A stretch of DNA of 34,121 bases from Candidatus Polarisedimenticolaceae bacterium. GTDB lineage: Bacteria; Acidobacteriota; Polarisedimenticolia; Polarisedimenticolales; DASRJG01. Location of the stretch: NCBI GenBank assembly GCA_036376135.1, contig DASVAW010000083.1:1-34121 (forward strand), in the 5' to 3' direction. The position numbers and the translations under genes were made by a program. Positions 9,281 to 16,781 of the stretch are shown here, one piece after another. A model generated the notes under the pieces. The model searched no databases. It had not been told where the DNA came from and saw nothing but the letters and a program-made list of their open reading frames with translations. Positions within the stretch are counted from its first letter, which is position 1. Every line of letters starts with the position of its first letter.

Positions 9281-9468
9281 CGGGGCCTTTCCGTATCGGA
9301 CCCCGAGATTTTGCACGATCCGTACCGCCCCGCCGACGACCTAAATCACGCTCCTGGGCGCCTTTCCGGCGCAATTCGTGCGTGGCCGCAGCCGCCGGCC
9401 GAAAGAATCTCGCTGCGCCGCGGCATCGGCCCACATGGCGATTCCGGCCGGACGCAACGATTGCGGTG

Positions 9469-10380
9469 TCACGGGGCCGGGAATCGGACCCGCACGCCGA
9501 TGCACGCGCCCGGGAGCGACTCCACTCGCGTCTCCTCGACGCGGACCCCGGCCTCGGCCAGGGTTCGCCGACACTCCGGCCAGAGGCTCCTCGGCACGAT
9601 GACCTCCAGGATCCCCGGTCGGGACTCCGGTTGCGGCCTCGCACCCTGCCGTCGGAGCGCATCCTCGAGGGGACCACGAGCGATCGCGACGTCCGACGAC
9701 ACTTCGACGAACTCCACGACGCCGCAAGGTTCGTCGCCGAGGCCGGCACCGGCGCGCGCGGCGAGGTTCTCGTCGCGCTCGGGCGTCGCTTCCCGTGCCG
9801 AGGACGCCTTGGCCGTCGGGCGGGGCGCGGTGGTTTCCTCTCGCCGGAAGGAGTCGAGGACGCGCTCCCGCACCTCGGGCTCGAGCGCCGGGGCGTGCTT
9901 CGCCTCGGCGTCCCTCGCGGCGCCTTCCGTCGCGATCACCTCGGGCTCCGGCAGCGGCTTCGGCTTCGGCTTCGGCTTCCGCAGCGGCGGCGGCGGCGGT
10001 GTCGGCGGCGGCGGCGCGGCCTCGGGGGATCGCACCTCGGCGCTCGGAGCCTGCGGTCTGGGTGCTTCGGGCCCCTGGAGGTACCACGCGGTGGCGACGA
10101 GCCCCGCCGCGGCGAGCGAGGCCGCGGCGCCGAGCCACGCGCGACGCCCGGACGCGGGGGGGAGGATCGAGGACGCGATGCGCTCGCGAAGTCCCTCCGG
10201 AAGCTCCGGAGCGCCCAGCTGCGCCGATGCGTCGACGATCCGGCGAAGGTCCTCGAGGGTCGCGCGGCAGCTCTCGCACCCGGCGAGGTGAGCCTCGACG
10301 CGCGCGCGCTCCTCCGCCGTCGCCTCGCCGTCCAGGTGCGCGGAGAGGAGCTCGACCGGGAGGTGATCGGTCGCGCTCAT
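9469..10380 (-). CDS. Transmembrane anti-sigma factor (zinc-binding, ZAS type) with Pro/Lys-rich spacer
   Basis: A 303-aa protein. The cytoplasmic N-terminus has the HxxxCxxC anti-sigma motif (His31, Cys35, Cys38). One membrane helix lies at about residues 82-101. Outside the membrane comes a proline-rich stretch (about 104-148) with PPPPTPPPPP and KPKPKPKP runs like the TonB spacer. A further C-terminal domain of about 110 residues contains three cysteines. The ATG at 10380 overlaps the sigma-factor stop (ATGA), so the two are made together, as for ECF pairs in which the membrane protein sequesters the sigma factor until a signal arrives. The C-terminal sensor domain is not one I recognise. 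Confidence 0.9.
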   Translation of the reverse strand: MSATDHLPVELLSAHLDGEATAEERARVEAHLAGCESCRATLEDLRRIVDASAQLGAPELPEGLRERIASSILPPASGRRAWLGAAASLAAAGLVATAWYLQGPEAPRPQAPSAEVRSPEAAPPPPTPPPPPLRKPKPKPKPLPEPEVIATEGAARDAEAKHAPALEPEVRERVLDSFRREETTAPRPTAKASSAREATPERDENLAARAGAGLGDEPCGVVEFVEVSSDVAIARGPLEDALRRQGARPQPESRPGILEVIVPRSLWPECRRTLAEAGVRVEETRVESLPGACIGVRVRFPAP

Positions 10381-10985
10381 CGCGAGCCTCCTTCCACGCA
10401 GTCCTTGAGCGAGCCCCGGGCGCGGGCCAGGCGCGAACGCACGGTACCGAGCTCGATCCCGAGAACGCGCGCGATCTCCTCGTACGACAGCTCCTCGGCG
10501 TCGCGCAGCGCGACCACCGCCTTCCAGGTCGCGGGGAGCTTCTCGAGGCAGTCCGCGAGGCGACGCAGGAGCTCTTTCGACTCGAGGGCGCGCAGCGGCG
10601 TCTTCGCCTCCGAGGCGGCCAGCTCCGGCACCCCGTCGCCGTCGATCGGATCCGACGCGCGCGCGAGCCGGACCGAGGCTCGGTTCAGGTGGTTCAGCGC
10701 GCGGGTGACCGCGATGCGATGGAGCCACGTGGAGAACGCCGCGTCCCCGCGGTAGTCCGCGATCGAGCGATGCGCGGTGAGGAAGGTCTCCTGCACGACG
10801 TCCTCCGCGTCTTCGCGGTGCCGCACGATCCGCGCGACGACCGCCCAGACGCGCGGGAGATGGAGTCCGACCAGGCGGTCGAACGCGCCGCGGTCCCCCT
10901 CGCGGGCGCGTCGGACCAGGGCTTCCTCGATCGGGGCCGGCTCGGGGTCGGGATCCTCGGAGGCGCTTCGCACGGGGACGAGCAT
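10377..10985 (-). CDS. ECF-type RNA polymerase sigma factor
   Basis: A 202-aa protein with only sigma regions 2 and 4. Region 2 has the segment DAEDVVQETF, and region 4 has LSYEEIARVLGIELGTVRSRLARAR, described here by its ends L165 and R189 approximately. The intervening region 3 is missing, which defines the ECF group. The ATG at 10985 is preceded by a good ribosome site (GGAGGGA, 7-8 nt upstream). It is coupled to the anti-sigma gene by a 4-bp overlap. The regulon is not visible; it lies upstream of the hyp operon on the same strand, but a link to hydrogenase expression is untested. Confidence 0.95.
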   Translation of the reverse strand: MLVPVRSASEDPDPEPAPIEEALVRRAREGDRGAFDRLVGLHLPRVWAVVARIVRHREDAEDVVQETFLTAHRSIADYRGDAAFSTWLHRIAVTRALNHLNRASVRLARASDPIDGDGVPELAASEAKTPLRALESKELLRRLADCLEKLPATWKAVVALRDAEELSYEEIARVLGIELGTVRSRLARARGSLKDCVEGGSR

Positions 10986-11039
10986 GCCACGGTCCCTCCG
11001 AAGGGTTGGACCGGGGCGCGCCGGGGAAGTTCCCTCTGG

Positions 11040-11045
11040 TACGCT
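11040..11045 (+). promoter_or_regulatory. -10 element (TACGCT) for leaderless murB
   Basis: TACGCT ends 8 nt before the murB ATG at 11054, which places the expected transcription start at or next to the start codon. No Shine-Dalgarno and no clear -35 are visible. Confidence 0.5.
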
Positions 11046-11053
11046 TCGCGCGC

Positions 11054-11962
11054 ATGAACCCCGCCGAGAGCAGGGCCCGGGCGCTGCGCGACGCCGGATT
11101 CCGCGGCGAAATCCGGACGGAGGCGCCGCTCGCCCCGTTCACGACGTGGCGGATCGGGGGTCCCGCCGAGCTCCTCGCCACCCCCGACGACCCCATCGAC
11201 CTCGTCCACGCCCTGAAATGGGCCGCGGCATCGGGGACGCCGTGGCGGATCCTCGGAAACGGCTCGAATCTGCTGATCCGGGACGAGGGGGTGCGCGGTC
11301 TCGTCCTGCGCGTACGCCGGACCCTCGACGGGATCCACGTCGAAGGGACCAGGGTCGTCGCGGGGGCCGGAGCCTCGTTCCCCGCCGTGGCGAACGCCGC
11401 GGCGCACCACGGGCTCGCCGGGCTCGAGTTCGCCGCGGGGATTCCCGGCTCGGTCGGCGGGGCGGTCGTCATGAACGCGGGGTGGCACCAGTACGAAACG
11501 GGGAACGTCGTGCTCCGCGTGGACTTCCTGACCCCGGACGGCGAGCGCGAGCTCTGGCCTCGCGAGCGCTGCGCCTTCGGCTACCGGACGAGCGCGTTCA
11601 AGGGCCGCGCCGGAATCGTCCTCGAAGCGACCTTCGGCCTCGCCCAGGACGACCCCGAGGCCGTGCGCGCCCGTCTCGACCAGTTCGCGGCGTCGCGCAG
11701 GCAGAACCAGCCGACCGAGTTGCCGTCCTGCGGCTCGGTCTTCCTCAAGCCGCCCGGCGACTTCGCGGGGCGCCTGATCGAGGCGGCCGGCCTCAAGGGC
11801 GCGCGCGAGGGGGGCATCGAGGTCTCCACCAAACACGCGAACTTCTTCGTCAACGTCGGCGGCGGCACCGCGCACGACGTGCTGGCGCTCGTCGCCCGCG
11901 TGGAGCGCGAGGTGAACGAGCGGTTCGGCGTGAAGCTCCAGCGCGAGTTCGAGGTCTGGTAG
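11054..11962 (+). CDS. murB: UDP-N-acetylenolpyruvoylglucosamine reductase MurB
   Basis: A 302-aa FAD enzyme that reduces UDP-GlcNAc-enolpyruvate to UDP-MurNAc in cytoplasmic peptidoglycan precursor synthesis. FAD-binding segments are TTWRIGGPAE (30-39), LGNGSNLL (68-75) and GIPGSVGGAVVMNAG (129-143). The proton-donating serine is Ser228 in SCGSVF, and YRTS (177-180) matches the substrate-binding site. The absence of the large extra loop of E. coli-type enzymes makes it type II. I chose the ATG at 11054 because it fits the family and has a -10 element 8 nt upstream; an upstream in-frame TTG at 11006 is unlikely. It is divergent from the sigma-factor gene. Confidence 0.96.
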   Translation: MNPAESRARALRDAGFRGEIRTEAPLAPFTTWRIGGPAELLATPDDPIDLVHALKWAAASGTPWRILGNGSNLLIRDEGVRGLVLRVRRTLDGIHVEGTRVVAGAGASFPAVANAAAHHGLAGLEFAAGIPGSVGGAVVMNAGWHQYETGNVVLRVDFLTPDGERELWPRERCAFGYRTSAFKGRAGIVLEATFGLAQDDPEAVRARLDQFAASRRQNQPTELPSCGSVFLKPPGDFAGRLIEAAGLKGAREGGIEVSTKHANFFVNVGGGTAHDVLALVARVEREVNERFGVKLQREFEVW

Positions 11963-11969
11963 CGCGCGC

Positions 11970-12692
11970 TCAGATCTCCCGCCAGAGGAACTCCGCCCGG
12001 GCCATGCGACGCAGGAGCTTCTCCCGACGGGCCGCGGCGGTCCGGCTTCCCGTCGACGGATTCCACCCGTCCGGGTTGGGTAGCGCCGCCGCGAGCGCGG
12101 CCGCCTCCGGCTCGTCGAGCTCCGCCGCGGGCTTGCCGAAGTAGCGGCGGGCGGCCGCTTCCGCGCCGTAGACGCCGGGACCGAACTCGACCACGTTGAG
12201 GTAGACCTCGAGGATCCGTCGCTTCGGGAGGGCCGCCTCGAGCTGGCGGGTCAGGATGGCTTCCTTGACCTTCCGGAGCGGGTCGCGGGAGGGCGAAAGC
12301 CAGAGGTTCTTGGCCAGCTGCTGGGTGATCGTCGAGGCGCCGCGCGGGAGCTCGCGGTCGTCCAAGGCCTCGCGGAGCGCGACCTTCATCTCGGCGACCT
12401 CGAATCCGTGGTGCGAGAAGAAGTTCACGTCCTCGCCCACGAGCACCGCGCGCTTCAGGTGCGCCGAGATCCGCGAATAGGGCACGACCCGCCGGTCGAC
12501 GTCGGCGCGCATCCCCGCCTCGCGCCGCCGGTCCTTCCAACGCTCGATGAACGCGGTGGTGGTCGGGTCTTCGCGGCGAAGCGCCGCCACGTCGGGCCAG
12601 GTGAGGACCTCGACGCCGAGCCACACCCCGACGATCAGGAGCGTGACGAGGACGAGGCGCCGCAGCGGCCGGGTTCGTTTCCTTCGAGCCAT
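11970..12692 (-). CDS. mtgA: Monofunctional biosynthetic peptidoglycan transglycosylase (GT51)
   Basis: A 240-aa inner-membrane glycosyltransferase that polymerises lipid II into glycan chains. One N-terminal membrane helix lies at residues 11-31. GT51 motifs are EDVNFFSHHG (87-96, catalytic Glu87), RGASTITQQLAKNL (117-130), KVKEAILTRQLE (141-152) and RRILEVYLN (158-166). No transpeptidase domain follows, so it is monofunctional. It converges with murB with a 7-bp gap. The start at 12692 is preceded by TAGGCT 9 nt away and no ribosome site, suggesting a leaderless transcript. Confidence 0.95.
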   Translation of the reverse strand: MARRKRTRPLRRLVLVTLLIVGVWLGVEVLTWPDVAALRREDPTTTAFIERWKDRRREAGMRADVDRRVVPYSRISAHLKRAVLVGEDVNFFSHHGFEVAEMKVALREALDDRELPRGASTITQQLAKNLWLSPSRDPLRKVKEAILTRQLEAALPKRRILEVYLNVVEFGPGVYGAEAAARRYFGKPAAELDEPEAAALAAALPNPDGWNPSTGSRTAAARREKLLRRMARAEFLWREI

Positions 12693-12701
12693 CGTCGGCC
12701 C

Positions 12702-12707
12702 AGCCTA
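12702..12707 (-). promoter_or_regulatory. -10 element (TAGGCT) for leaderless mtgA
   Basis: On the minus strand TAGGCT ends 9 nt before the mtgA ATG. It lies 12 bp from the oppositely directed -10 of the sirtuin gene, so the two promoters overlap inside a 40-bp gap. Confidence 0.45.
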
Positions 12708-12719
12708 TCGCGAACGCGT

Positions 12720-12725
12720 TATCCT
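12720..12725 (+). promoter_or_regulatory. -10 element (TATCCT) for leaderless sirtuin gene
   Basis: TATCCT ends 7 nt before the GTG at 12733. No Shine-Dalgarno is present. The same hexamer and spacing occur before the GNAT gene at 32859 on the minus strand. Confidence 0.55.
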
Positions 12726-12732
12726 CTGCCCC

Positions 12733-13485
12733 GTGAGCGACGATGCCGTAACCCGCGCCGCAGACGCGATCGTGCGCGCCCGCAAGGCCGCCGCGCTGAC
12801 CGGAGCCGGGGTCTCCACCGAGAGCGGGATCCCCGACTTCCGGAGCCCCGGCGGACTGTGGTCGGTCTTCGACCCGATGGAGTACGCGACGCTGGCGTGT
12901 TTCCGGGAGGAGCCGGCGAAGGCGTGGACGCTGTTCCGCGCGCTGGGGAGGAGCTGCGTCGACCGGCGACCGAACGCGGGCCATCTGGCGCTCGCGGCGC
13001 TCGAATCGGAAGGGTGGATCGCCGGCGTCGTGACGCAGAACATCGACGGTCTGCACCAGGCGGCCGGCTCCCGGCGAGTCCTCGAGATCCACGGAAACGG
13101 CGAGCGGTTGCGTTGTCCGACTTGCGGCCGGTCGACTCCGTTCGAGCGGTCCCACCTCGAGGAGGACGCCCCGCTGCCCCGCTGCGCGGCGTGCGGCTCG
13201 ATCCTGAAGCCCGATGTGGTCCTGTTCGGTGAGCAAACCCAGGCCACGCAGGCGATCGCCGAGCTCGTTTCCGGATGCGAGGTGCTGCTCGTCGTGGGCA
13301 CGTCGGCGAACGTGGTCCCCGCGGCGTGGCTCCCGGATCAGGTGCGCGCGCACGGCGGCCGCCTGGTCGAATTCAACCTCGAGCGCTGCCTGGACGCCGA
13401 CGTCTTCGTCCCCGGGCCGGTCGGCACGACCCTCCCGGCGACGGTCGACGCGGTCGCGAAGCTGGCCCACGGAGGACGCGCGTGA
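12733..13485 (+). CDS. NAD-dependent protein deacylase of the SIR2 (sirtuin) family
   Basis: A 250-aa sirtuin that removes acyl groups from lysines using NAD+. Motifs are GAGVSTESGIPDFRS (24-38), TQNIDGLH (101-108) and the catalytic His120 in EIHGN. The zinc ligands are Cys128, Cys131, Cys151 and Cys154. Length and order are those of a housekeeping bacterial sirtuin, not of the long SIR2 domains found in defence systems. The GTG start at 12733 has a -10 box 7 nt upstream. The stop overlaps the next gene's GTG (GTGA), so an unknown 350-aa protein is made with it. Deacetylase or other acyl specificity cannot be read with certainty. Confidence 0.95.
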   Translation: MSDDAVTRAADAIVRARKAAALTGAGVSTESGIPDFRSPGGLWSVFDPMEYATLACFREEPAKAWTLFRALGRSCVDRRPNAGHLALAALESEGWIAGVVTQNIDGLHQAAGSRRVLEIHGNGERLRCPTCGRSTPFERSHLEEDAPLPRCAACGSILKPDVVLFGEQTQATQAIAELVSGCEVLLVVGTSANVVPAAWLPDQVRAHGGRLVEFNLERCLDADVFVPGPVGTTLPATVDAVAKLAHGGRA

Positions 13486-14534
13486 GAGGGCTCGTCTCGT
13501 TTCACCCGGCCGACGTCGCATTCTTCGACGACGTGATCGCGCCGCTCGTGGCGGGTCGCAAGATCAACCCCGAGCCCTACCTGCAGGAGGCGATCCGTCT
13601 CCGGAAGACGTGGTGGCGGGCCCGTCGCTGGCCCCGGGCGCTGACCGAACTCGTCGAGGCGGCGACGCCTCCCTCCGCCGACCCCACCGCCAGGCTCTGG
13701 GATCGCATCCGGACGAATCTCGAGAAGATCGATTTCCGCGCCCCGGAGCTCGCCCGCAAGGCGATGCAGCGGCTGGAGGCGGATCTCCACGTGGACGGGC
13801 GCCCGTTCTTCGTCGCCGAGGGCTCGGCCGAGCGCGTCGCCGCCGCCGTCGAGGCGTTCCGCACCGCCGACGGCGAGCCGGCCGCGGACCGGCTCGCCCG
13901 GGACCAGGCCTCGCGCCTCGATCCCTCCTTCGTCGACCAGGTGGAGCCGCGGGACGGCGAGGACCTTTCCGCCGACCTCCAGCATCGCAACGACCTGCTG
14001 GCCTCGCTCAAGCGCCTGTTCGATCTCGGCCGCGCCGCCCGCGAGGGGGGATCGTGGCCGGCGGAGGAGGGCCAGCCTTCGCGGCCGGCCGTCCAGGCGC
14101 TCGCGCAGGAGCTTGCCTGGCGGGCGGTCTGGCTGCACTCCCGCGTCCAGCCCTTCTGGGTCGGACGCGACGTCGACGGGCTGGAGACGATCTGCCGCGC
14201 GTCCGGGGTTCCCGCGCCGGACTGCCTCGTTCCGGCATGGCGGCTGTTCGCGGAGTCGTGCGACGCGTTCCCGGAGGTGAAGGAAGGGTTGCACCTCGAG
14301 ATCCAGGGCCCCAGGGACGTCGGCGCCTTCGTCGCGCCCGGCGAGGTCGGGGCTCTCGTCGAGTTCCTGACGCAGCACGGGACGAGGATCCTCGCCGCGG
14401 CGGCACGGGCGGGAGAAGGACCGGCCGCGACCGTCCTGCTCCGCAAGATCAAGGAATGCGCCGTGTACGCGGAGCGGCGGGGGCTCGGGTACCTCGAGGC
14501 CGCCGGAATCGTCCCCCCCGACCTCGAGGGATGA
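13482..14534 (+). CDS. Conserved-looking protein of unknown function coupled to the sirtuin
   Basis: A 350-aa soluble protein with no signal peptide or membrane helix. It starts at a GTG that overlaps the sirtuin stop by 4 bp. It is rich in charged residues, Arg and Trp (for example TWWRARRWPR near residues 43-52) and looks mostly helical. I recognise no catalytic motif. The coupling to the sirtuin makes a substrate or partner relation possible, but this is only inference from position. Codon use matches the neighbours, which supports it as a real gene. Confidence 0.82.
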   Translation: MRGLVSFHPADVAFFDDVIAPLVAGRKINPEPYLQEAIRLRKTWWRARRWPRALTELVEAATPPSADPTARLWDRIRTNLEKIDFRAPELARKAMQRLEADLHVDGRPFFVAEGSAERVAAAVEAFRTADGEPAADRLARDQASRLDPSFVDQVEPRDGEDLSADLQHRNDLLASLKRLFDLGRAAREGGSWPAEEGQPSRPAVQALAQELAWRAVWLHSRVQPFWVGRDVDGLETICRASGVPAPDCLVPAWRLFAESCDAFPEVKEGLHLEIQGPRDVGAFVAPGEVGALVEFLTQHGTRILAAAARAGEGPAATVLLRKIKECAVYAERRGLGYLEAAGIVPPDLEG

Positions 14535-14553
14535 ACACGACGTCGCTTCGCCG

Positions 14554-14559
14554 TACCAT
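14554..14559 (+). promoter_or_regulatory. -10-like element (TACCAT) before the DUF1573-cytochrome gene
   Basis: TACCAT ends 9 nt before the ATG at 14569. A GAGGG lies between them (14560-14564) and could act as a ribosome site, so this case is ambiguous between leaderless and normal initiation. Confidence 0.35.
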
Positions 14560-14568
14560 GAGGGTCCC

Positions 14569-15348
14569 ATGAACGTGCATCGGACCTCCCCCGGGGTCTT
14601 TCTCGCGGTCGCGTGCCTGTTCCTCGGAGCCGACACGCCGGAAAACCCGGCGCCGAGAACCCGGTGGGAGCACACCACCCACGACTTCGGAACGCTGGCG
14701 GCGGATGCGAAGGTCGACTACCGCTGGCCCGTCCACAACGACGGCACGGCCCCGCTCGAGATCGTGAACACGTTTCCTTCCTGCGGCTGCACCGCTTCGC
14801 TGATCGAGGGAGGCCCCATCGCTCCCGGGAAGAGCGGTTCGCTGCTCGTGACCTTCAACGCGGCCGGCCAGCAGGGAGACGTGCGGAAGACGATCGCCGT
14901 GGTGACCACCGACCCCGCGAAACCGCGCACGATCCTCACGATCAAGGCGAAGGTCCTCCCTCCCGCGAACCCCCGCGTCTCCGCCGGCCATCCGCCGATC
15001 CAGGGGCAATCGCTGCTCGGCGCGGGCTGCGCCGAATGCCACGCGAAGCCGGCGGCCGGGAAAACCGGCGAGCCGCTCTTCGCCGCCGTCTGCGCGATGT
15101 GCCACGGCGCCGACGCGAACGGGGGCCTCGCGAACGGGCTGCGCGACGCGGATTACCTCGCGTCGCGGGACGACCGCGCCCTCGCCGACGCGATCGCGTT
15201 CGGGACCGCGAACCCGCGCATGCCGGGGTTCTCGGTCGACATGGGCGGTCCTCTCACGCCCGCTCAGATCGACTCGATCGTCCGGCAGCTGCGCGCGTGG
15301 GGCCCCGTCTCCCGGCGGCCCGCCGCGGCCCCCCCCGCCCCCCGTTGA
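14569..15348 (+). CDS. Secreted DUF1573-cytochrome c fusion protein
   Basis: A 259-aa protein. Residues 1-20 are a Sec-type signal. Residues 30-132 form a DUF1573 domain with the diagnostic SCGCT segment (71-75). The C-terminal part carries two heme c attachment motifs, CAECH (154-158) and CAMCH (175-179), and ends in a cytochrome c-like fold with a possible axial Met218 in RMPGF. The two motifs are only 21 residues apart, so whether both bind heme is open. The likely site is the periplasm, with a role in electron transfer; partner proteins are not visible nearby. Its stop overlaps a TTG of the next frame. Confidence 0.88.
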   Translation: MNVHRTSPGVFLAVACLFLGADTPENPAPRTRWEHTTHDFGTLAADAKVDYRWPVHNDGTAPLEIVNTFPSCGCTASLIEGGPIAPGKSGSLLVTFNAAGQQGDVRKTIAVVTTDPAKPRTILTIKAKVLPPANPRVSAGHPPIQGQSLLGAGCAECHAKPAAGKTGEPLFAAVCAMCHGADANGGLANGLRDADYLASRDDRALADAIAFGTANPRMPGFSVDMGGPLTPAQIDSIVRQLRAWGPVSRRPAAAPPAPR

Positions 15349-15359
15349 GGGTACGCGGC

Positions 15360-16781
15360 GTGCGAAGGACCGCCTCCCTGACCGCCGAACGCGCGGTGCG
15401 GTACCTGCGCGATCACCCCGACGGCGCAACCGGCGTGGACCTGGCGACGGCGGTCCTCGCGACGCGCGTGGGCGACGAGGCGACGGCCGCTCTTCTCCTC
15501 GACGTCGCCTTCGCCTCCGACCCTCGCCTGGTTTACGACGGCGGAGCCTGGCGCCTCTCCGCCGCGCCCGCGCTCGTCGAGGACGAGGCTCTGGCTCCCG
15601 CTCCTGCCCCCGCCGCGGACCCCGACCTCGCCTTCGTCGTGATCGACGGAGAGCGCCCCGGACCCCGGCGTCCGTTCGTCCTGCGCTCGATCGCGGTCGT
15701 GCGCGCCGGCTCCGGGCGCGTGCTCGCCGCGTGCGCGGGGGACCCGGCCGATGCACGCGGTGCGGTGGAGCTCCGCTCGGAGGCGCTCGAAGCGCTCGAC
15801 GGCGCGATCGCGGTCCTCCACGACGCCCCGGGAGCGATCGAGGCGTTCGAGCGCTGGCTCGGCGAGCCGCTCGGGCGGCTCGTTTCCCTGCGGCGGCTGG
15901 GCCGCGTGCGCGCCGGCCTTCCCGGGTGGCACACCCTCGAGCAGCTGGCCGCGCGGCTGGGCGTGGGTTTCCGCGACGCGGCCGATCCCGGACGTGCCGC
16001 CGAGATCCTCGAGAATTGCCTCGGCGCCCTGCGGCGCCCCGGCGAGGGGTTCGCCCAACTCGAAGCCGCGGCGACCGGGGGCGCTCCGGCGATCCCCTGG
16101 TCCCGCTACGCCTTCGACCGGGAGTGGCTGCGCACGGTGCCGGCGGCGGCGGGAACGTACCGGTTCCTCGACGCCGACGGCGGCCTGGTCTACGTCGGCA
16201 AGTCACGGGACCTCCGGCGTCGCCTCGCCTCGTATTTCCGTGAAAGCGGCCCGCGGACCGCGCGGGTGCAGCGCCTGATCGATGCCGTGCACCGGATCGA
16301 GGTCGCGCCTTCGGGCTCCGATCTCGATGCGGTGCTCCGTGAAGCGGCGGAGATCGCCCGGCGCCGACCCGCCGCGAACGTCCAGCGGCACCACCATCCG
16401 ACGCCGGGACGCGGCGCCCGATTCGAGTCGATCCTGATCCTGGAGCCGGGCTGGCCTCCTCACGCGCTGCGCGCGTTCCTCATCCACGGCGGCGAATGGG
16501 TGGACGTCGTGCCGATCGGGCCACGGGGCGGAGGGCTTCGGCGCATCGAGCGACTGCTCGACGAGCGCTGCTTCGACCCGAGGCCCGGTCCCGTCTCACA
16601 GCCGGCGCGGCCGGTCGAAGTGGCGCTGGTCACGCGCTGGCTCGCCGCCCACCGGGACCGCGCGGTCGCCTTCGACCCGACCCACCTCCGGTCCGCGCGA
16701 GAAGTCGTCGAACGGCTGCGCTGGTTCCTGGGCGCCGGGACCCTCGGCGAGGGGGACGCCGGCCCGTGGGTGCCGCGGTGA
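15360..16781 (+). CDS. GIY-YIG nuclease with degenerate DnaQ-like exonuclease domain
   Basis: About 473 aa. Residues 85-225 resemble a DEDDh exonuclease (DNA polymerase III epsilon type): VVIDGE keeps the first D96-x-E98 pair, and VLHDAPG resembles the VxHNAxFD site. The later acidic residue and the terminal HxAxxD are not seen (GRAAEIL instead), so this part may be inactive. Residues 264-345 are a GIY-YIG domain (GTYRFL, then VYVGKSRDLRRRL) as in UvrC and Cho. Exonuclease/GIY-YIG fusions are known in GC-rich bacteria and are thought to act in DNA repair. A TTG at 15345 overlapping the upstream stop is an alternative start. The stop lies inside the next gene's 5' end. Confidence 0.87.
   Translation: MRRTASLTAERAVRYLRDHPDGATGVDLATAVLATRVGDEATAALLLDVAFASDPRLVYDGGAWRLSAAPALVEDEALAPAPAPAADPDLAFVVIDGERPGPRRPFVLRSIAVVRAGSGRVLAACAGDPADARGAVELRSEALEALDGAIAVLHDAPGAIEAFERWLGEPLGRLVSLRRLGRVRAGLPGWHTLEQLAARLGVGFRDAADPGRAAEILENCLGALRRPGEGFAQLEAAATGGAPAIPWSRYAFDREWLRTVPAAAGTYRFLDADGGLVYVGKSRDLRRRLASYFRESGPRTARVQRLIDAVHRIEVAPSGSDLDAVLREAAEIARRRPAANVQRHHHPTPGRGARFESILILEPGWPPHALRAFLIHGGEWVDVVPIGPRGGGLRRIERLLDERCFDPRPGPVSQPARPVEVALVTRWLAAHRDRAVAFDPTHLRSAREVVERLRWFLGAGTLGEGDAGPWVPR

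Noticed and set aside
9370-9395. Sigma-54-like promoter before hypA (GG...GC near GGCCACGCACGAATTGC, minus strand)
   Set aside because: The spacing between GG and GC is 13 bases instead of 10, so it does not fit the -24/-12 pattern.
10050-10072. TonB protein encoded in the Pro/Lys-rich segment
   Set aside because: The stretch is the spacer of an anti-sigma factor with an intact zinc motif upstream; no TonB C-terminal domain follows.
12733-14534. SIR2-based defence system
   Set aside because: The sirtuin has the size and zinc site of a housekeeping deacylase, and the coupled gene shows no defence-related motif.
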